Assembly (NCBI GenBank): GCA_014281115.1
Contig: JACONQ010000008.1
Span: 558,001 to 622,000 of the forward strand
DNA: 64,000 nt
Direction of reading: 5' to 3'
Origin: Laburnicola sp. R22_1
Lineage: Eukaryota > Ascomycota > Dothideomycetes > Pleosporales > Didymosphaeriaceae
Positions within the stretch are counted from its first letter, which is position 1. Each line of letters opens with the position of its first letter. The translations under genes were made by a program, and so were the position numbers. Shown one piece after another: positions 20,571 to 29,957 of this stretch. Below the pieces are notes generated by a model. The model was not told where the DNA came from. It ran no database searches and worked only from the letters and a program-made list of their open reading frames with translations.

Positions 20571-20648
20571 AGATCGGACGCTACGAGTAATGCTCTCACT
20601 TCCAAAGCCACTTCGCAACGTCACGACCCGGAGCCCTGCAGTTCCAGT

Positions 20649-22067
20649 GTGCATGGGAATGATGATGAGAGTCCCGGCTTGAAGCATCAACGACATATGA
20701 CAAGGGGTGGTCTACAGCGACGCTCAAGGATTACATTCGGGCCAGCTTTAAGGGGAGGATCGGGCGGAGCAGATGAGGAGCAGCAGCAAACTTCCGCTTC
20801 TGAAAGTCAACAGAATACGCCTACGCAGCGGGATTTCGCCATTTCCGAAAGTCAACAAGATACGCCTACGCAGCATGATTTTATCATTTCCGAAAGCCAT
20901 CAGGATACGCCTACACAGCGGGGTTTCACCACTCATCCTCATCAACAGAATCCGCCTACACAACAGACGAGGGGATCCAGTTCCGAACAAAGCCCTCCAC
21001 CAACCGTGGTCGAGGGCGGGTTCAGCGAAGAAACAGAGCAGCAAGCTAGCGCGCACACCCAAAAACTAATACAATCTCTCGCTCGGGATGTTTTAGGAAG
21101 ATATTCACCGCCCCGTCTCCTGAACGTGACCAACAGGCCGAGGGTAGAGCGTTTGAGTACCCCAGAACTGCGAGAAGGCATCCCCTACCCAAGCCAGCAA
21201 GAAGCTTCCCCGGAGCAGGCGGAGGAAATTTCGCCCCTGTCCCTGTCGAGAGTTGGGAGCCGGATCTTGGGGGCGCAAGGCCGACGCCGTGTTTACATTT
21301 CGTCACGGGGGAATAGAAGACAAGGGCGTGGGTCTGCTCCAGCGCGTGGGAATGGGAGACAAGGGCGTGGTTCTGCTCCAGCGCGTGGGAATGCGAGGCA
21401 ACGTCTTGACGCTGCTCCATCGCGTGGAAATACGAGGCAACGTCGTGAGTCGGTTCCAACACGTGCAAACAGGAGGCAATCGGATGCAGCTGTGCATCTT
21501 GGTCAAGGCGACGACGACGCGGAGCCTGCAGAGCCAGCCATTCCCGAAGAGGCTGGCGACGAGGGAGATTGGGAGGATGAAGATGAGGCTGGGCCGTCTT
21601 GTCGAGGTGATATCGCGGGGTCTGCGGAGCGGCCTGTTTCTCGAGTGGTTGAGGATGAGGGGGGACCGGGGGAGCGGGAGGATGTAGATGAGGTTGAGCA
21701 GGCTGGTGCGTCTGTGGAGGCACGCTTAAACTTTCTGGGGGAGCTGAAGCTGGGGATGAGGATGGCGACGAGGGAGAGTGGGAGGACGAAGATGAGGATT
21801 CGTGAGTGGGGATGTATGGAGACGGAATGGAATCGAGTACGCTATGCGTGTCTTGGTAAATGGGGATTACATTCCCATGATTGTGCTGCTCTTGGTACAG
21901 GAATAAAAATTCAAGATATCTATCTATGCAACGAACACACGCTAACAAAACAATGCAGATGCAAAATCCTAATCAGGAAGCGAAACATCGCAGACCTCTT
22001 AGTATACAGTATAACGCTGCAAGGGAAAGCTATAAGTATGCTAAAAAAATATATTAAAAAAAGGTAA
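20649..22067 (+). CDS. Minisatellite-rich hypothetical ORF, status doubtful
   Basis: Open frame of 472 aa starting 78 nt after the preceding gene. It has two internal tandem repeat arrays: four 15-residue units (SESQQDTPTQ core) and about five 13-residue units (RGNxRQGRGSAPA core). A Glu/Asp-rich patch EEAGDEGDWEDEDEAG occurs near 21555-21600; a second copy of its DNA at 21755-21800 is read in a different frame, so the native C-terminus may have been lost by a frameshift (a G5 run lies just before it). The last ~60 residues look non-native and enter AT-rich DNA. No known domain, signal peptide or membrane segment. The opposite strand also has a 300-codon frame, produced by the same repeats. 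It may be a lineage-specific gene, a pseudogene or chance. Confidence 0.35.
   Translation: MHGNDDESPGLKHQRHMTRGGLQRRSRITFGPALRGGSGGADEEQQQTSASESQQNTPTQRDFAISESQQDTPTQHDFIISESHQDTPTQRGFTTHPHQQNPPTQQTRGSSSEQSPPPTVVEGGFSEETEQQASAHTQKLIQSLARDVLGRYSPPRLLNVTNRPRVERLSTPELREGIPYPSQQEASPEQAEEISPLSLSRVGSRILGAQGRRRVYISSRGNRRQGRGSAPARGNGRQGRGSAPARGNARQRLDAAPSRGNTRQRRESVPTRANRRQSDAAVHLGQGDDDAEPAEPAIPEEAGDEGDWEDEDEAGPSCRGDIAGSAERPVSRVVEDEGGPGEREDVDEVEQAGASVEARLNFLGELKLGMRMATRESGRTKMRIREWGCMETEWNRVRYACLGKWGLHSHDCAALGTGIKIQDIYLCNEHTLTKQCRCKILIRKRNIADLLVYSITLQGKAISMLKKYIKKR
20799..20978 (+). repeat. 45-bp minisatellite, about four units
   Basis: Units start at 20799, 20844, 20889 and 20934. The core is TC(T/C)GAAAG(T/C)CA then ATACGCCTAC(G/A)CAGC. 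The first three are well conserved, the fourth divergent. The period is a multiple of three, so the reading frame is kept. Confidence 0.9.
21306..21490 (+). repeat. 39-bp minisatellite, 4-5 units
   Basis: Units start at 21306, 21345, 21384 and 21423, with a partial fifth. The core is CGTGG(G)AAT then AGGCAACG or AGACAAGGGCG, and GCTCCA. The period is a multiple of three, and long frames appear on both strands because of it. Confidence 0.9.
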
Positions 22068-22377
22068 AATAGTAAGATAGGTTAGGCTAGGGACTGTTTA
22101 TTAGTATGTGTAAATTAGCCCTTTATGCTAATAAGGTAGTTAATTATAAGATATACAAGGTACTGAAGTTAACAATAATATAATACGCGGCTGCTGCCTG
22201 CGCAGCATAAAATGCGCGACCGGACACAGATGGCGCAAATCCTAATCATTTCCTCGCAACGCCCAGACGCCAAATCCAGCGCGCAAGCCATGCAAGATGC
22301 AAGCAAAGGCAACCAAACATGCCATGGATCCATCTACAAATACACCCATCATTACATCCTATTAATCAATCAATCAA
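22068..22377. other. AT-rich intergenic segment
   Basis: The first ~120 nt are AT-rich (poly-A runs, TTAGCC, TAATAAGG) and resemble the 8.3-9.2 kb island. The rest leads to the 3' end of the minus-strand membrane protein gene. Nothing coding is recognised. Confidence 0.6.
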
Positions 22378-22386
22378 TCAATCAAT
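22363..22386. repeat. (ATCA)n microsatellite spanning a stop codon
   Basis: Six ATCA units. On the minus strand they read TTGATTGATTGA and supply the last residues and the TGA stop of the 22378-24375 gene. Confidence 0.95.
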
Positions 22387-24375
22387 CCACCTCCCACCCC
22401 CGCCCCCAACCCCCGCCTTCTTCTCCGAGCCTGCATATTTCTTCTCGTCCTCCTCCCACACCTCCCTCTCCACCCTCCTTCTAGCCGAGAACGCCCTCGC
22501 AAACTTCCACGCTTCCGTGTCCGCCAAGTTCCACTCCTCCACCGCCCTCACAGGGCCATCGACATCCTTGCTATCGCGCTTCTTGAGCGCCTCCCTCGCC
22601 TTGCTGAGCCGCTCCTCCTCCTTCTTAATCCACTTTTCCTCTTGGATTTCCACCCCCTCAATAGGCGCCGGCTCGCCGGGGCGCGGAAAGATGATGAGCT
22701 GCGAGTCGGAGGACGGCGACGAAGGTTCTTTATCGGGGGAGGCGCGCTGGGGAAGAGTAAAGCCGAAGATCCATTCGAGGTCGGTTTGGGTGTGGCGCTC
22801 GGCGGTGAGCCAGAGGGAGTGCGAGGCTTTGCGCAGGGCGGCGACTTCCTCTTTGAAGAAGAGGACGCGGTAGAGTTCGCTGTGGTTGTCGCCGAGTATG
22901 TCCTTGGTTAGAGCGTGGAGCCAGAGATCGCGTTGGGCGTCTTTGCGCAGGAAGTTGGCGTCGATCGTGTCGCGTGTGTAGTGGAGCGAGGTGAGCGTGT
23001 ATGGATGGGGCACGGTGCCAATGGAGTAGAGGCTCGATATGTTTTGGTATGCGGGCATCAGCTTGAGTTTGGTTAGTTTGTTTGGGTCGCAAGGCTTGCA
23101 TTTTGGTCGATTTGGCGGGCATGATTTCGGCATGGGAGTGCTGGGGCACTGTGTGAGGTTGCGACCAATCTCGATGGCTTTGTACGTAAGAGCGGTGGTA
23201 TGTTCCGGTAAAGGCTTCACGACGGCGACACCGTCGGCGTATCGTTCCTGGAAAGTCAAGTGGAGATGCGAGTTGATGAGGTCGGCAAGAAGATCAAGGC
23301 CTTCCACCTGGGTTGTGTTTGTGAGCTTCTCTGAAACGGTCTTGTACTTGTTTTTGATGACGTCGTGGGTGTAATACGCAATGCCATCGGCCTTCCTGTC
23401 GACTGTGATATCTGCTGGTTGAAGGTTGACCATGACGCCCCCATCCTGTTGGGCCAGCTTCGAGATCTTGGCCTTGTTCGCGGTGACGTTCCGGAGAAGG
23501 TCGTTGTTGACAGCCTTGTTGATAGCATCGTTGACAGCTTTCCCTTCGCCAAAGAAGATGGCGTTGTGCAGCGAGCCTACTCTGGACAGCTTGGGGTAGT
23601 CCTTGCGCCTCAGGAAGCCAAGCATGCGGTTGTCGTAGGGCGCCATAGGTAGGGCCAGCCAGTTTGCAAGGATGCCACCGCCCATTTGTCCCCAGGCAAA
23701 CCATCTCATCACCTCCAATTCGACCTTGGGCTCCAGCTTCATGCGTTGGACTAGTTCGTACTGCGGGTGCTTCTGGGCCTCTTTTCGCGACAGCACCTGA
23801 GGCTTGAAGCCTTGAGCCCACCACGCCCTTCGCCATGCCAAAATCAGCCTGTTTTCCGCCGCTGTTACTTGCTTGTCCTGCTTGGCTTCGGGATCGTAAT
23901 ACGTGAAGATGGGCGGTCGGTCGGCAAGCGGCGGCAGCACGGCGCGGTTTTCGTCGAGGGTGATTTGTCGCGAGAAGGGATTGCGCCACTTGAAGTCGCT
24001 GAACCACTTGATGGCGCCATACGAGCTGGATCTGGTGCTGTTCGCCTGCTCAGGGGGCTTATGGGCGGGCGGGCCGAAGACGTCGGGGACGGGGGGCAGC
24101 TTGGGGAGATGCGCGGATACGTCTTTCAGGTCCGGGAGATGCTCGGACACGTCTTTGAAGTCGGGGAGGTCGGGGAGGTCGGGGAGGTCTGGGAGGTCTG
24201 GGAGATGCGGGTCCTTGACTGCCTCTTTCACATGCTCGTACGTGTCGGCGGAAGGCGCGCCGAAGGCATACAGGCTGGCGATGAACAGCAGCACGAAGAC
24301 AACAAGCAGCTGGAAGCGGCGCGGCGGCGTGCGCCAGGCGAGGGGCTGGCCGAACAGCGTTCGCTGGACAGGCAT
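22378..24375 (-). CDS. Single-pass type II membrane protein, conserved fungal, function unknown
   Basis: 665 aa, single exon. A short basic cytosolic tail (RTPPRRF) is followed by a membrane anchor at about residues 21-39 (LLVVFVLLFIASLYAFGAP), so the bulk should face the Golgi/secretory lumen. The stalk, about residues 57-95, is built of repeated LPDLPD units and two DVSEHLPDLKD-like repeats. The lumenal domain begins with ITLDENRAVLPPLADRPPIF and has ENRLILAWRRAWWAQGFKP, VLSRKEAQKHP, MRWFAWGQMGGGILANWLALP and a Cys-rich patch CPSTPMPKSCPPNRPKCKPC. The overall look is of a fungal glycosyltransferase-like lumenal protein, but I see no DxD motif I would trust. The C-terminus is charged and ends inside an ATCA microsatellite. 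Transcribed divergently from LYS2, 515 nt apart. Confidence 0.8.
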   Translation of the reverse strand: MPVQRTLFGQPLAWRTPPRRFQLLVVFVLLFIASLYAFGAPSADTYEHVKEAVKDPHLPDLPDLPDLPDLPDFKDVSEHLPDLKDVSAHLPKLPPVPDVFGPPAHKPPEQANSTRSSSYGAIKWFSDFKWRNPFSRQITLDENRAVLPPLADRPPIFTYYDPEAKQDKQVTAAENRLILAWRRAWWAQGFKPQVLSRKEAQKHPQYELVQRMKLEPKVELEVMRWFAWGQMGGGILANWLALPMAPYDNRMLGFLRRKDYPKLSRVGSLHNAIFFGEGKAVNDAINKAVNNDLLRNVTANKAKISKLAQQDGGVMVNLQPADITVDRKADGIAYYTHDVIKNKYKTVSEKLTNTTQVEGLDLLADLINSHLHLTFQERYADGVAVVKPLPEHTTALTYKAIEIGRNLTQCPSTPMPKSCPPNRPKCKPCDPNKLTKLKLMPAYQNISSLYSIGTVPHPYTLTSLHYTRDTIDANFLRKDAQRDLWLHALTKDILGDNHSELYRVLFFKEEVAALRKASHSLWLTAERHTQTDLEWIFGFTLPQRASPDKEPSSPSSDSQLIIFPRPGEPAPIEGVEIQEEKWIKKEEERLSKAREALKKRDSKDVDGPVRAVEEWNLADTEAWKFARAFSARRRVEREVWEEDEKKYAGSEKKAGVGGGGGRWID
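24159..24205. repeat. GGTCGGGGA-type tandem repeat encoding LPD repeats
   Basis: Five consecutive copies of a ~9-nt GTC(G/T)GGGAG unit within the membrane-protein gene. They encode the LPDLPDLPDLPDLPD stalk and are probably prone to length variation. Confidence 0.9.
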
Positions 24376-24890
24376 GGCGACGGGGTATCAGAGGAATCGA
24401 GGCGCTGCGCGTCTGTTCATCAGGCGATGCGGAGTCGGCCCCCTAAGCTGCGCGTTGCGGCTCCCTTGGCACGGGATGGAAGGAGATAGCGAGCGCTTCA
24501 CTCCCACTCCAAACACCCCAGTCCCTAATCAACCGCGTCCACAACCAAAAAGAAGGCCGCTTTTCACCCGTACCAGGGCCGGCTGCCATGGGCCTGGGTA
24601 GGGCTGAGGGCTGAGGCTGCGGCGGGCCGGCGCGATGCTTTTCCTTCCGACCCCAGACTTTCCACACTTGGGCGCGGGACCATGCCGATGTCGCAAGCGT
24701 CGACAATTTTCCGCGTCATTCTTGCTGCCCGGCCTGTGGCGGTCCGAGTCATAGACTTCTTCTCGTCCACCGTCCCGTCTCTCGCCAGAGAATGCGAGTG
24801 TTCCAATTGACAGGCCCTCCTCCCCGCGTCCCCCGCGACCCCGCCAAATCATTCACTCAGGCCTCGCCCGCCATTCCATCGAGGGCAACC
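24376..24890. promoter_or_regulatory. Divergent promoter region, membrane protein gene / LYS2
   Basis: 515 nt hold both promoters. A CGAGTCA at 24745 is one base off the TGA(C/G)TCA site of Gcn4/CpcA-type amino-acid regulators; this is weak. GC-rich, no clear TATA box. It is too short, and in the wrong frames, for the missing N-terminal part of LYS2. Confidence 0.45.
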
Positions 24891-27800
24891 ATGGCGTCAC
24901 TCCCCCCGGCAGACATTCCGGATCCCACCGCAGACCTGCATTGGTCTGACTTCAAGGGGCCCATCCACGAAATATTCGCTGCCAATGCGCGACGGCACCC
25001 GGAGCGGCCATGCGTCGTCGAGACGGCCACCAGCAGCACCCCGGCGCGCATCTTCACCTACAAGCAGATCCTCGAGGCGACGGCGATACTGTCACACCAC
25101 TTGGTACAAAATGGCGTGCAGCGCGGCGAGGTGGTCATGATCTTCGCCCACCGGGGCGTCGACCTCGTGGTTGCCATCATGGCTGTCCTGGCCGCAGGAG
25201 CCACCTTTTCCGTGCTAGATCCATTGTAAGACAGCAGCCCGCTTGTCTACTCTCCCAGCTGACATGGACTAGATATCCTCCCGACCGCCAGTGTATCTAT
25301 CTCGAAGTGTCGCAACCCCGCGCGCTCATCGTAATCGACAAAGCGACCCAAGAGGCAGGCCCTCTCTCAGAGCAGGTCCGAACTTACATCTCCCAGAACC
25401 TGAAGCTGCGAACAGAGGTCCCAGCACTGCAACTCAGGGATGACGGATCGCTGGTCGGTGGGGACAAAGACGGCAAGGATGTGCTGGAAGAGCAACAGAA
25501 ACTCAAGGGTGAACTGCCCGGAGTGCTAGTCGGGCCCGATTCGACGCCCACCCTATCATTCACGTCGGGATCCGAGGGAAAACCAAAAGGCGTCAAAGGC
25601 CGTCACTTCTCGCTGACCCACTACTTCCCGTGGATGGCCGAGACGTTCGGGCTATCAGAGAATGACAAGTTTACCATGCTGTCAGGCATCGCGCACGATC
25701 CAGTATGTGAAGTCCTAGTACAATGTTCATGTGTCCTCCTGTAACAGCAAAAGAAAGATTTTTCTTTTCGTTGGACATACACATACCCGTCCCCGCATAT
25801 TAGAACTTTACTGACGTAGTATCGCAACTTAGATACAGCGAGACATCTTCACACCTTTGTTCTTAGGCGCACAGTTACTAGTGCCAAGCAAAGAGGACAT
25901 TCAACACGAGAAACTCGCAGAGTGGATGCGCAGATATGGAGCCACAGTGAGCCATCTCACCCCAGCCATGGGTCAAATTCTGGTTGGAGGTGCCTCGGCC
26001 GTGTTTCCAAACCTGCACCATTCCTTCTTCGTCGGTGACCTATTGATCAGGAGAGACTGCAGAAGACTACAAAACCTTGCTCCCAACGTCCGTATCGTAA
26101 ACATGTACGGAACTACGGAGACACAAAGAGCTGTCAGCTACTATGAACTGCCCAGTGCAAATGAGGCGCCAGAATATCTAGATACCCTGGGTGAAGTCAT
26201 CCCAGCAGGTCGCGGAATGAACAACGTCCAGCTTCTAGTCGTAGATCGAGAAGACAAGAACAAGATATGTGAGCCCGGAAAAAGTGGCGAGATCTATGTG
26301 CGCGCCGGTGGACTGGCAGAGGAATATCTCGGTCTCCCAGACCAGACGGCTAGTAAATTCATCGAGAACTGGTTTGTCGACCCGAAGAAATGGGTGGAAG
26401 AAGACAACAAGAAAGTGGACGCTCAGGGCAAATCAGAACCTTGGCGGCATTTCTGGAAAGGACCGCGCGATAGGCTCTACCGATCAGGTGATCTGGGTCA
26501 CTACGGACCGGACGGCAACGTTCATTGTACGGGGCGTGTTGACAACCAAGTCAAAATCCGAGGTTTCCGCATTGAGCTTGGGGAAATTGATTCTCACCTT
26601 GCCGCGCATCCCTTGGTTCGTGAAAACGTTACTTTGCTCAAACGTGATGCGTACGAGGAGCCAACTCTCGTCAGTAAGTTGGACCGACAATCCCTGTGGA
26701 GATGCTTGACTGACTTTTGTAGGCTACATCGTTCCAGAGATGAAGCGATGGTATCAGTGGCTGGAAGAACGAGGTGCTACAGACAGCTTGACCGAAGATA
26801 CGAGCTTGGTCGCTTTGCTCAAGCGGTTCAAATATCTCCGAGATGATGTGCGGGAGCATCTTAAGAAGAAGCTCCCTGCATATGCTGTCCCTTCCACCAT
26901 CGTTCCTCTCATTCGTTTCCCTCTAAACCCCAACGGCAAAATCGATCGACCAGCCCTCCCGTTTCCCGAACCAGCACAGCTTGCAGCAGCTGGCGCAAGG
27001 AGACCTTCTCAGCTTGGTACGGCTCTCACACCCACTGAAAAGATCATGGCTGGAATCTGGGCCGAGCTGCTTGGTGACCGCGGTGTCACTGCTGAGGCTA
27101 TCGGTGGCAGCGACTCATTTTTCGATCTTGGAGGGCACAGTATTGTCGCACAGCAATTGTTCTTCAAGATCCGACAGCAATGGAAGGATATCGACGTTCC
27201 CATGACCACCATCTTCCAGTACCCCACGCTCAGAGGGTTTTCATCAAGTATAGACCAGGCGCAAGATCCTATTGGTCTCCGTCTCGACACTGCGGAAGCT
27301 ATCGACGATGAACCCGAAGATGAAGATTACTCGGCTGACGCTAGGGACCTCGCCAAGCAGTTGAATGACTTTAAGACGAAAGAGCCACTGAAGCCAGGTC
27401 AAGAAATACATACTTTCCTCACAGGTGCTACTGGATTCCTGGGTGCATACATCCTCCGCGATCTCCTGTCACGGCCAGGCAATGTCACAGTCCTCGTGCG
27501 AGCTGCTGATGCTGATGCAGCGCTCGGCCGCATTCAGCAAACTTGTCAAGCTTACGGTATCTGGGATTCTGCCTGGCAATCGCGCATATCGGCTCTTGTC
27601 GGCAATCTCCAGTCGGCGAACTTTGACCTTTCACCTGAGGTCTGGAACGAGCTTGCCGACTCCGTCGATGTCGTTATACACAACGGTGCACTTGTGCATT
27701 GGGTTCTTCCCTATTCCCGGTTGCGTGCGCCTAACGTCGAAAGCACCATGACAGCACTGTCTCTCTGTGCAGTCGGCAAAGCAAAGAATTTTGGACTTGT

Positions 27801-28653
27801 CAGTTCTACCTCCGTGTTGGACACGGATTATTACGTGAAGCTCTCTGAGAAGAGCATCGCAGGAGGTGGCACCGGCGTCCCAGAATCCGATGACATGGAG
27901 GGCTCACGCAAGGGCCTCGGAACTGGATATGGTCAGAGCAAATGGGCAGCTGAGTATCTGACACGGCAGGCTGGCAAGAAGGGACTGAACGGATGCGTAA
28001 TCCGGCCCGGCTATGTGACCGGTGACCCTGAGACGGGCACCACGATCACAGACGACTTCCTCGTCCGCTTGTTAAAGGGATGCGTTCAGCTCCATTCTAG
28101 GCCCGACATCAGCAACACTATCAACATGGTCCCAGTAACGCACGTTGCACGAGTAGTTGTTGCGTCTTCATTCAACCCACCCATGTCACCAATCGGCGTC
28201 GCACAGATAACGTCACATCCACGCATCACGATCAATACTTTCGTCGGCGTACTGGAAAAGTATGGATACAAGGTCCCTCAGATCCCATACACAGAATGGA
28301 AGAAGAGCATGGAAGCCTATTGCGCGGACCAAAGCGACGCAAAGGAAGAACACGCCCTCCTACCTTTGTATCATTTCGTCACGGGTGACTTGCCGACGGA
28401 TACCAAGGCGCCTGAACTCGACGATCGCAATGCAGCGCAAGCATTGAAGAAGGACGCTGAGTGGACGGGTCAGGACTGGAGCGCAGGCGGAGCCGTGACG
28501 GAGGATACAGTTGGCGTGTATGTGAGCTACCTCAGTGAACTTGGGTTTATGCCTAAGCCGGAGGGTCAGGGGTCGCTGGAGCTACCGAAGGTGAGGTTAA
28601 CTGAGGGCATGAAGGAGGGTATGAGCAAGGTTGGCGGAAGGCGGGGAGTCTAA
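24891..28653 (+). CDS. LYS2: L-aminoadipate-semialdehyde dehydrogenase (alpha-aminoadipate reductase)
   Basis: ATP- and NADPH-dependent reduction of alpha-aminoadipate in the fungal lysine pathway. Four exons: 24891-25225, 25273-25702, 25833-26673 and 26723-28653; 3537 nt, 1178 aa, all phases matching ([36 protein letters not shown]). Adenylation domain about residues 20-600: [58 protein letters not shown]. Carrier domain near 673: [10 protein letters not shown], with the Ser that takes phosphopantetheine. Reductase domain from about 770: [18 protein letters not shown] (NADP site) and [12 protein letters not shown] with the Tyr and Lys. Typical Lys2 proteins are ~1400 aa with a ~230-residue N-terminal region before this start; that region is absent here. 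The ATG at 24891 has good context (CAACCATGG). Confidence 0.93.
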
Positions 28654-28963
28654 AGGCGGGTTATGATGGCAGCGTTTGTGTATATTAGATCCAGGAATAT
28701 GGATAGATAAAAGGTCAGACAGGTGGTTATAGGTTTAGGTTAAAAAGCATGGCTCGAAATGATTATGTTTGAATGAAGCATGATCGGTCTTCTACCTCTT
28801 GTGTTGAGGTCGGGTCTGGAGAGTGAGACATTACCCCCAGTCGACGATCAGTCAGCATCAATTGTCGTCATCCGCCGAGGCCAAAACCATCAACGCCCGG
28901 TCCTCGGAACTTGCCATCGCACACCTACAAAACGTTCCTACGACTGCACAAGTCCAGACGACA
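28654..28963. other. Intergenic, LYS2 3' / NFU1 5'
   Basis: Tandem genes on the plus strand. It contains the LYS2 3' UTR and the NFU1 promoter and 5' UTR. No gene seen. Confidence 0.6.
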
Positions 28964-29957
28964 ATGGCGACACCTACCTTTTCACGTCCCGCTCTACGCG
29001 CTCTATCCAGGACAACTACAACCATCTGCGCACAAGCCCCAAGAAGCGCCGTTCGATGCTTGCATCAGAAAGCATCGCCCATCACATCTTCGCCGCTGCA
29101 GCAAAGACCCAGAACACAGCAATGGAGTCGACGAGCACCCGTCTCGGGCGCAAGACTAGCGAAGAGAACAATGTTCATTCAGACTGAGACGACGCCGAAC
29201 GCAGATGTGAGTTGCCTCGATCAATCTCCTACACTACCGCTACTGACTCTCAACCTCGCAGGCCCTAAAGTTCAACCCCAACCAGCGCGTCCTCCCCGAA
29301 TCCATAAACTCACCCTTCCTCGAATACCTCTCGCCCCGCGCCACGCTCGCCCCCCCACACCCCTCGCCCCTCGCCGCCCAACTCCTCAACATCGACGGCG
29401 TCACCTCCGTCTTCTTCGGCACAGACTACATCACCGTAACCAAGGACAGCGCGACGCCCTGGGCGCACGTCAAGCCCGAAGCCTTTGCCATCATAAACGA
29501 GTACATGATGCGCGGGCTCCCGACGGTCAACACGCTCGCAGACCCGACCAACGAAAGCGGGCAACAAGGCACCGAAGTCGACAGCCTCGCCTACGACGAC
29601 TCGGACCCGACCGTCGTGGGCATGATCAAGGAACTGCTCGAGACGCGCATCCGGCCCGCCATCCAGGAAGACGGGGGCGACATTGAGTTCCGCGGGTTCC
29701 ACGACGGGCAGGTCCTGCTGAAGCTGCGGGGTGCCTGTCGGACGTGCGATTCGAGCACGGTGACGCTGAAGAATGGCATCGAGAGCATGTTGATGCATTA
29801 TATTGAGGAGGTCAAGGGCGTGCAGCAGATTATGGATCAGGAGGAGGAGGTGGCGATGAAGGAGTTTGCTAAGTTTGAGGAGAAGTTGAAGGCGCAGAAG
29901 GGGCCGCAGGCTGTGGGGACGACGGCTGGGAAGGGGAGTCTGGACTTTGTGGAGTGA
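28964..29957 (+). CDS. NFU1: Mitochondrial iron-sulfur cluster scaffold/carrier Nfu1
   Basis: Matrix protein delivering [4Fe-4S] clusters to targets such as lipoyl synthase and respiratory complexes. Two exons, 28964-29206 and 29262-29957, 312 aa; the 55-nt intron (GTGAGT...CGCAG) joins TTPNAD|ALKFNPNQRVLPE in phase 0. An Arg/Ser/Thr-rich, acid-poor presequence (MATPTFSRPALRALSRTTTT) covers about the first 70 residues. The Nfu N-terminal domain follows (MFIQTETTPNAD, SPFLEYLSPRATLAP, LLNIDGVTSVFFGTDYITV), then the NifU C-terminal domain with IRPAIQEDGGDIEFRGF and the cluster-binding CxxC in LRGACRTCDSSTVTLKNGIE. The frame continues upstream to 28823 without presequence character, so the ATG at 28964 is preferred. 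Confidence 0.95.

Noticed and set aside
21046..21948. 300-codon minus-strand frame across the 39-bp array
   Set aside because: Open only because the repeat unit is a multiple of three; its sequence is HALEQ-type repeats with no other features.
24745..24751. Gcn4/CpcA site upstream of LYS2
   Set aside because: CGAGTCA has one mismatch to TGA(C/G)TCA; a single weak site of 7 nt is expected by chance in 515 nt.
24891..28653. NRPS-like A-T-R biosynthetic enzyme, start of a secondary-metabolite cluster
   Set aside because: The domain order fits, but the motifs ([35 protein letters not shown]) are those of Lys2, and the neighbours are housekeeping genes.
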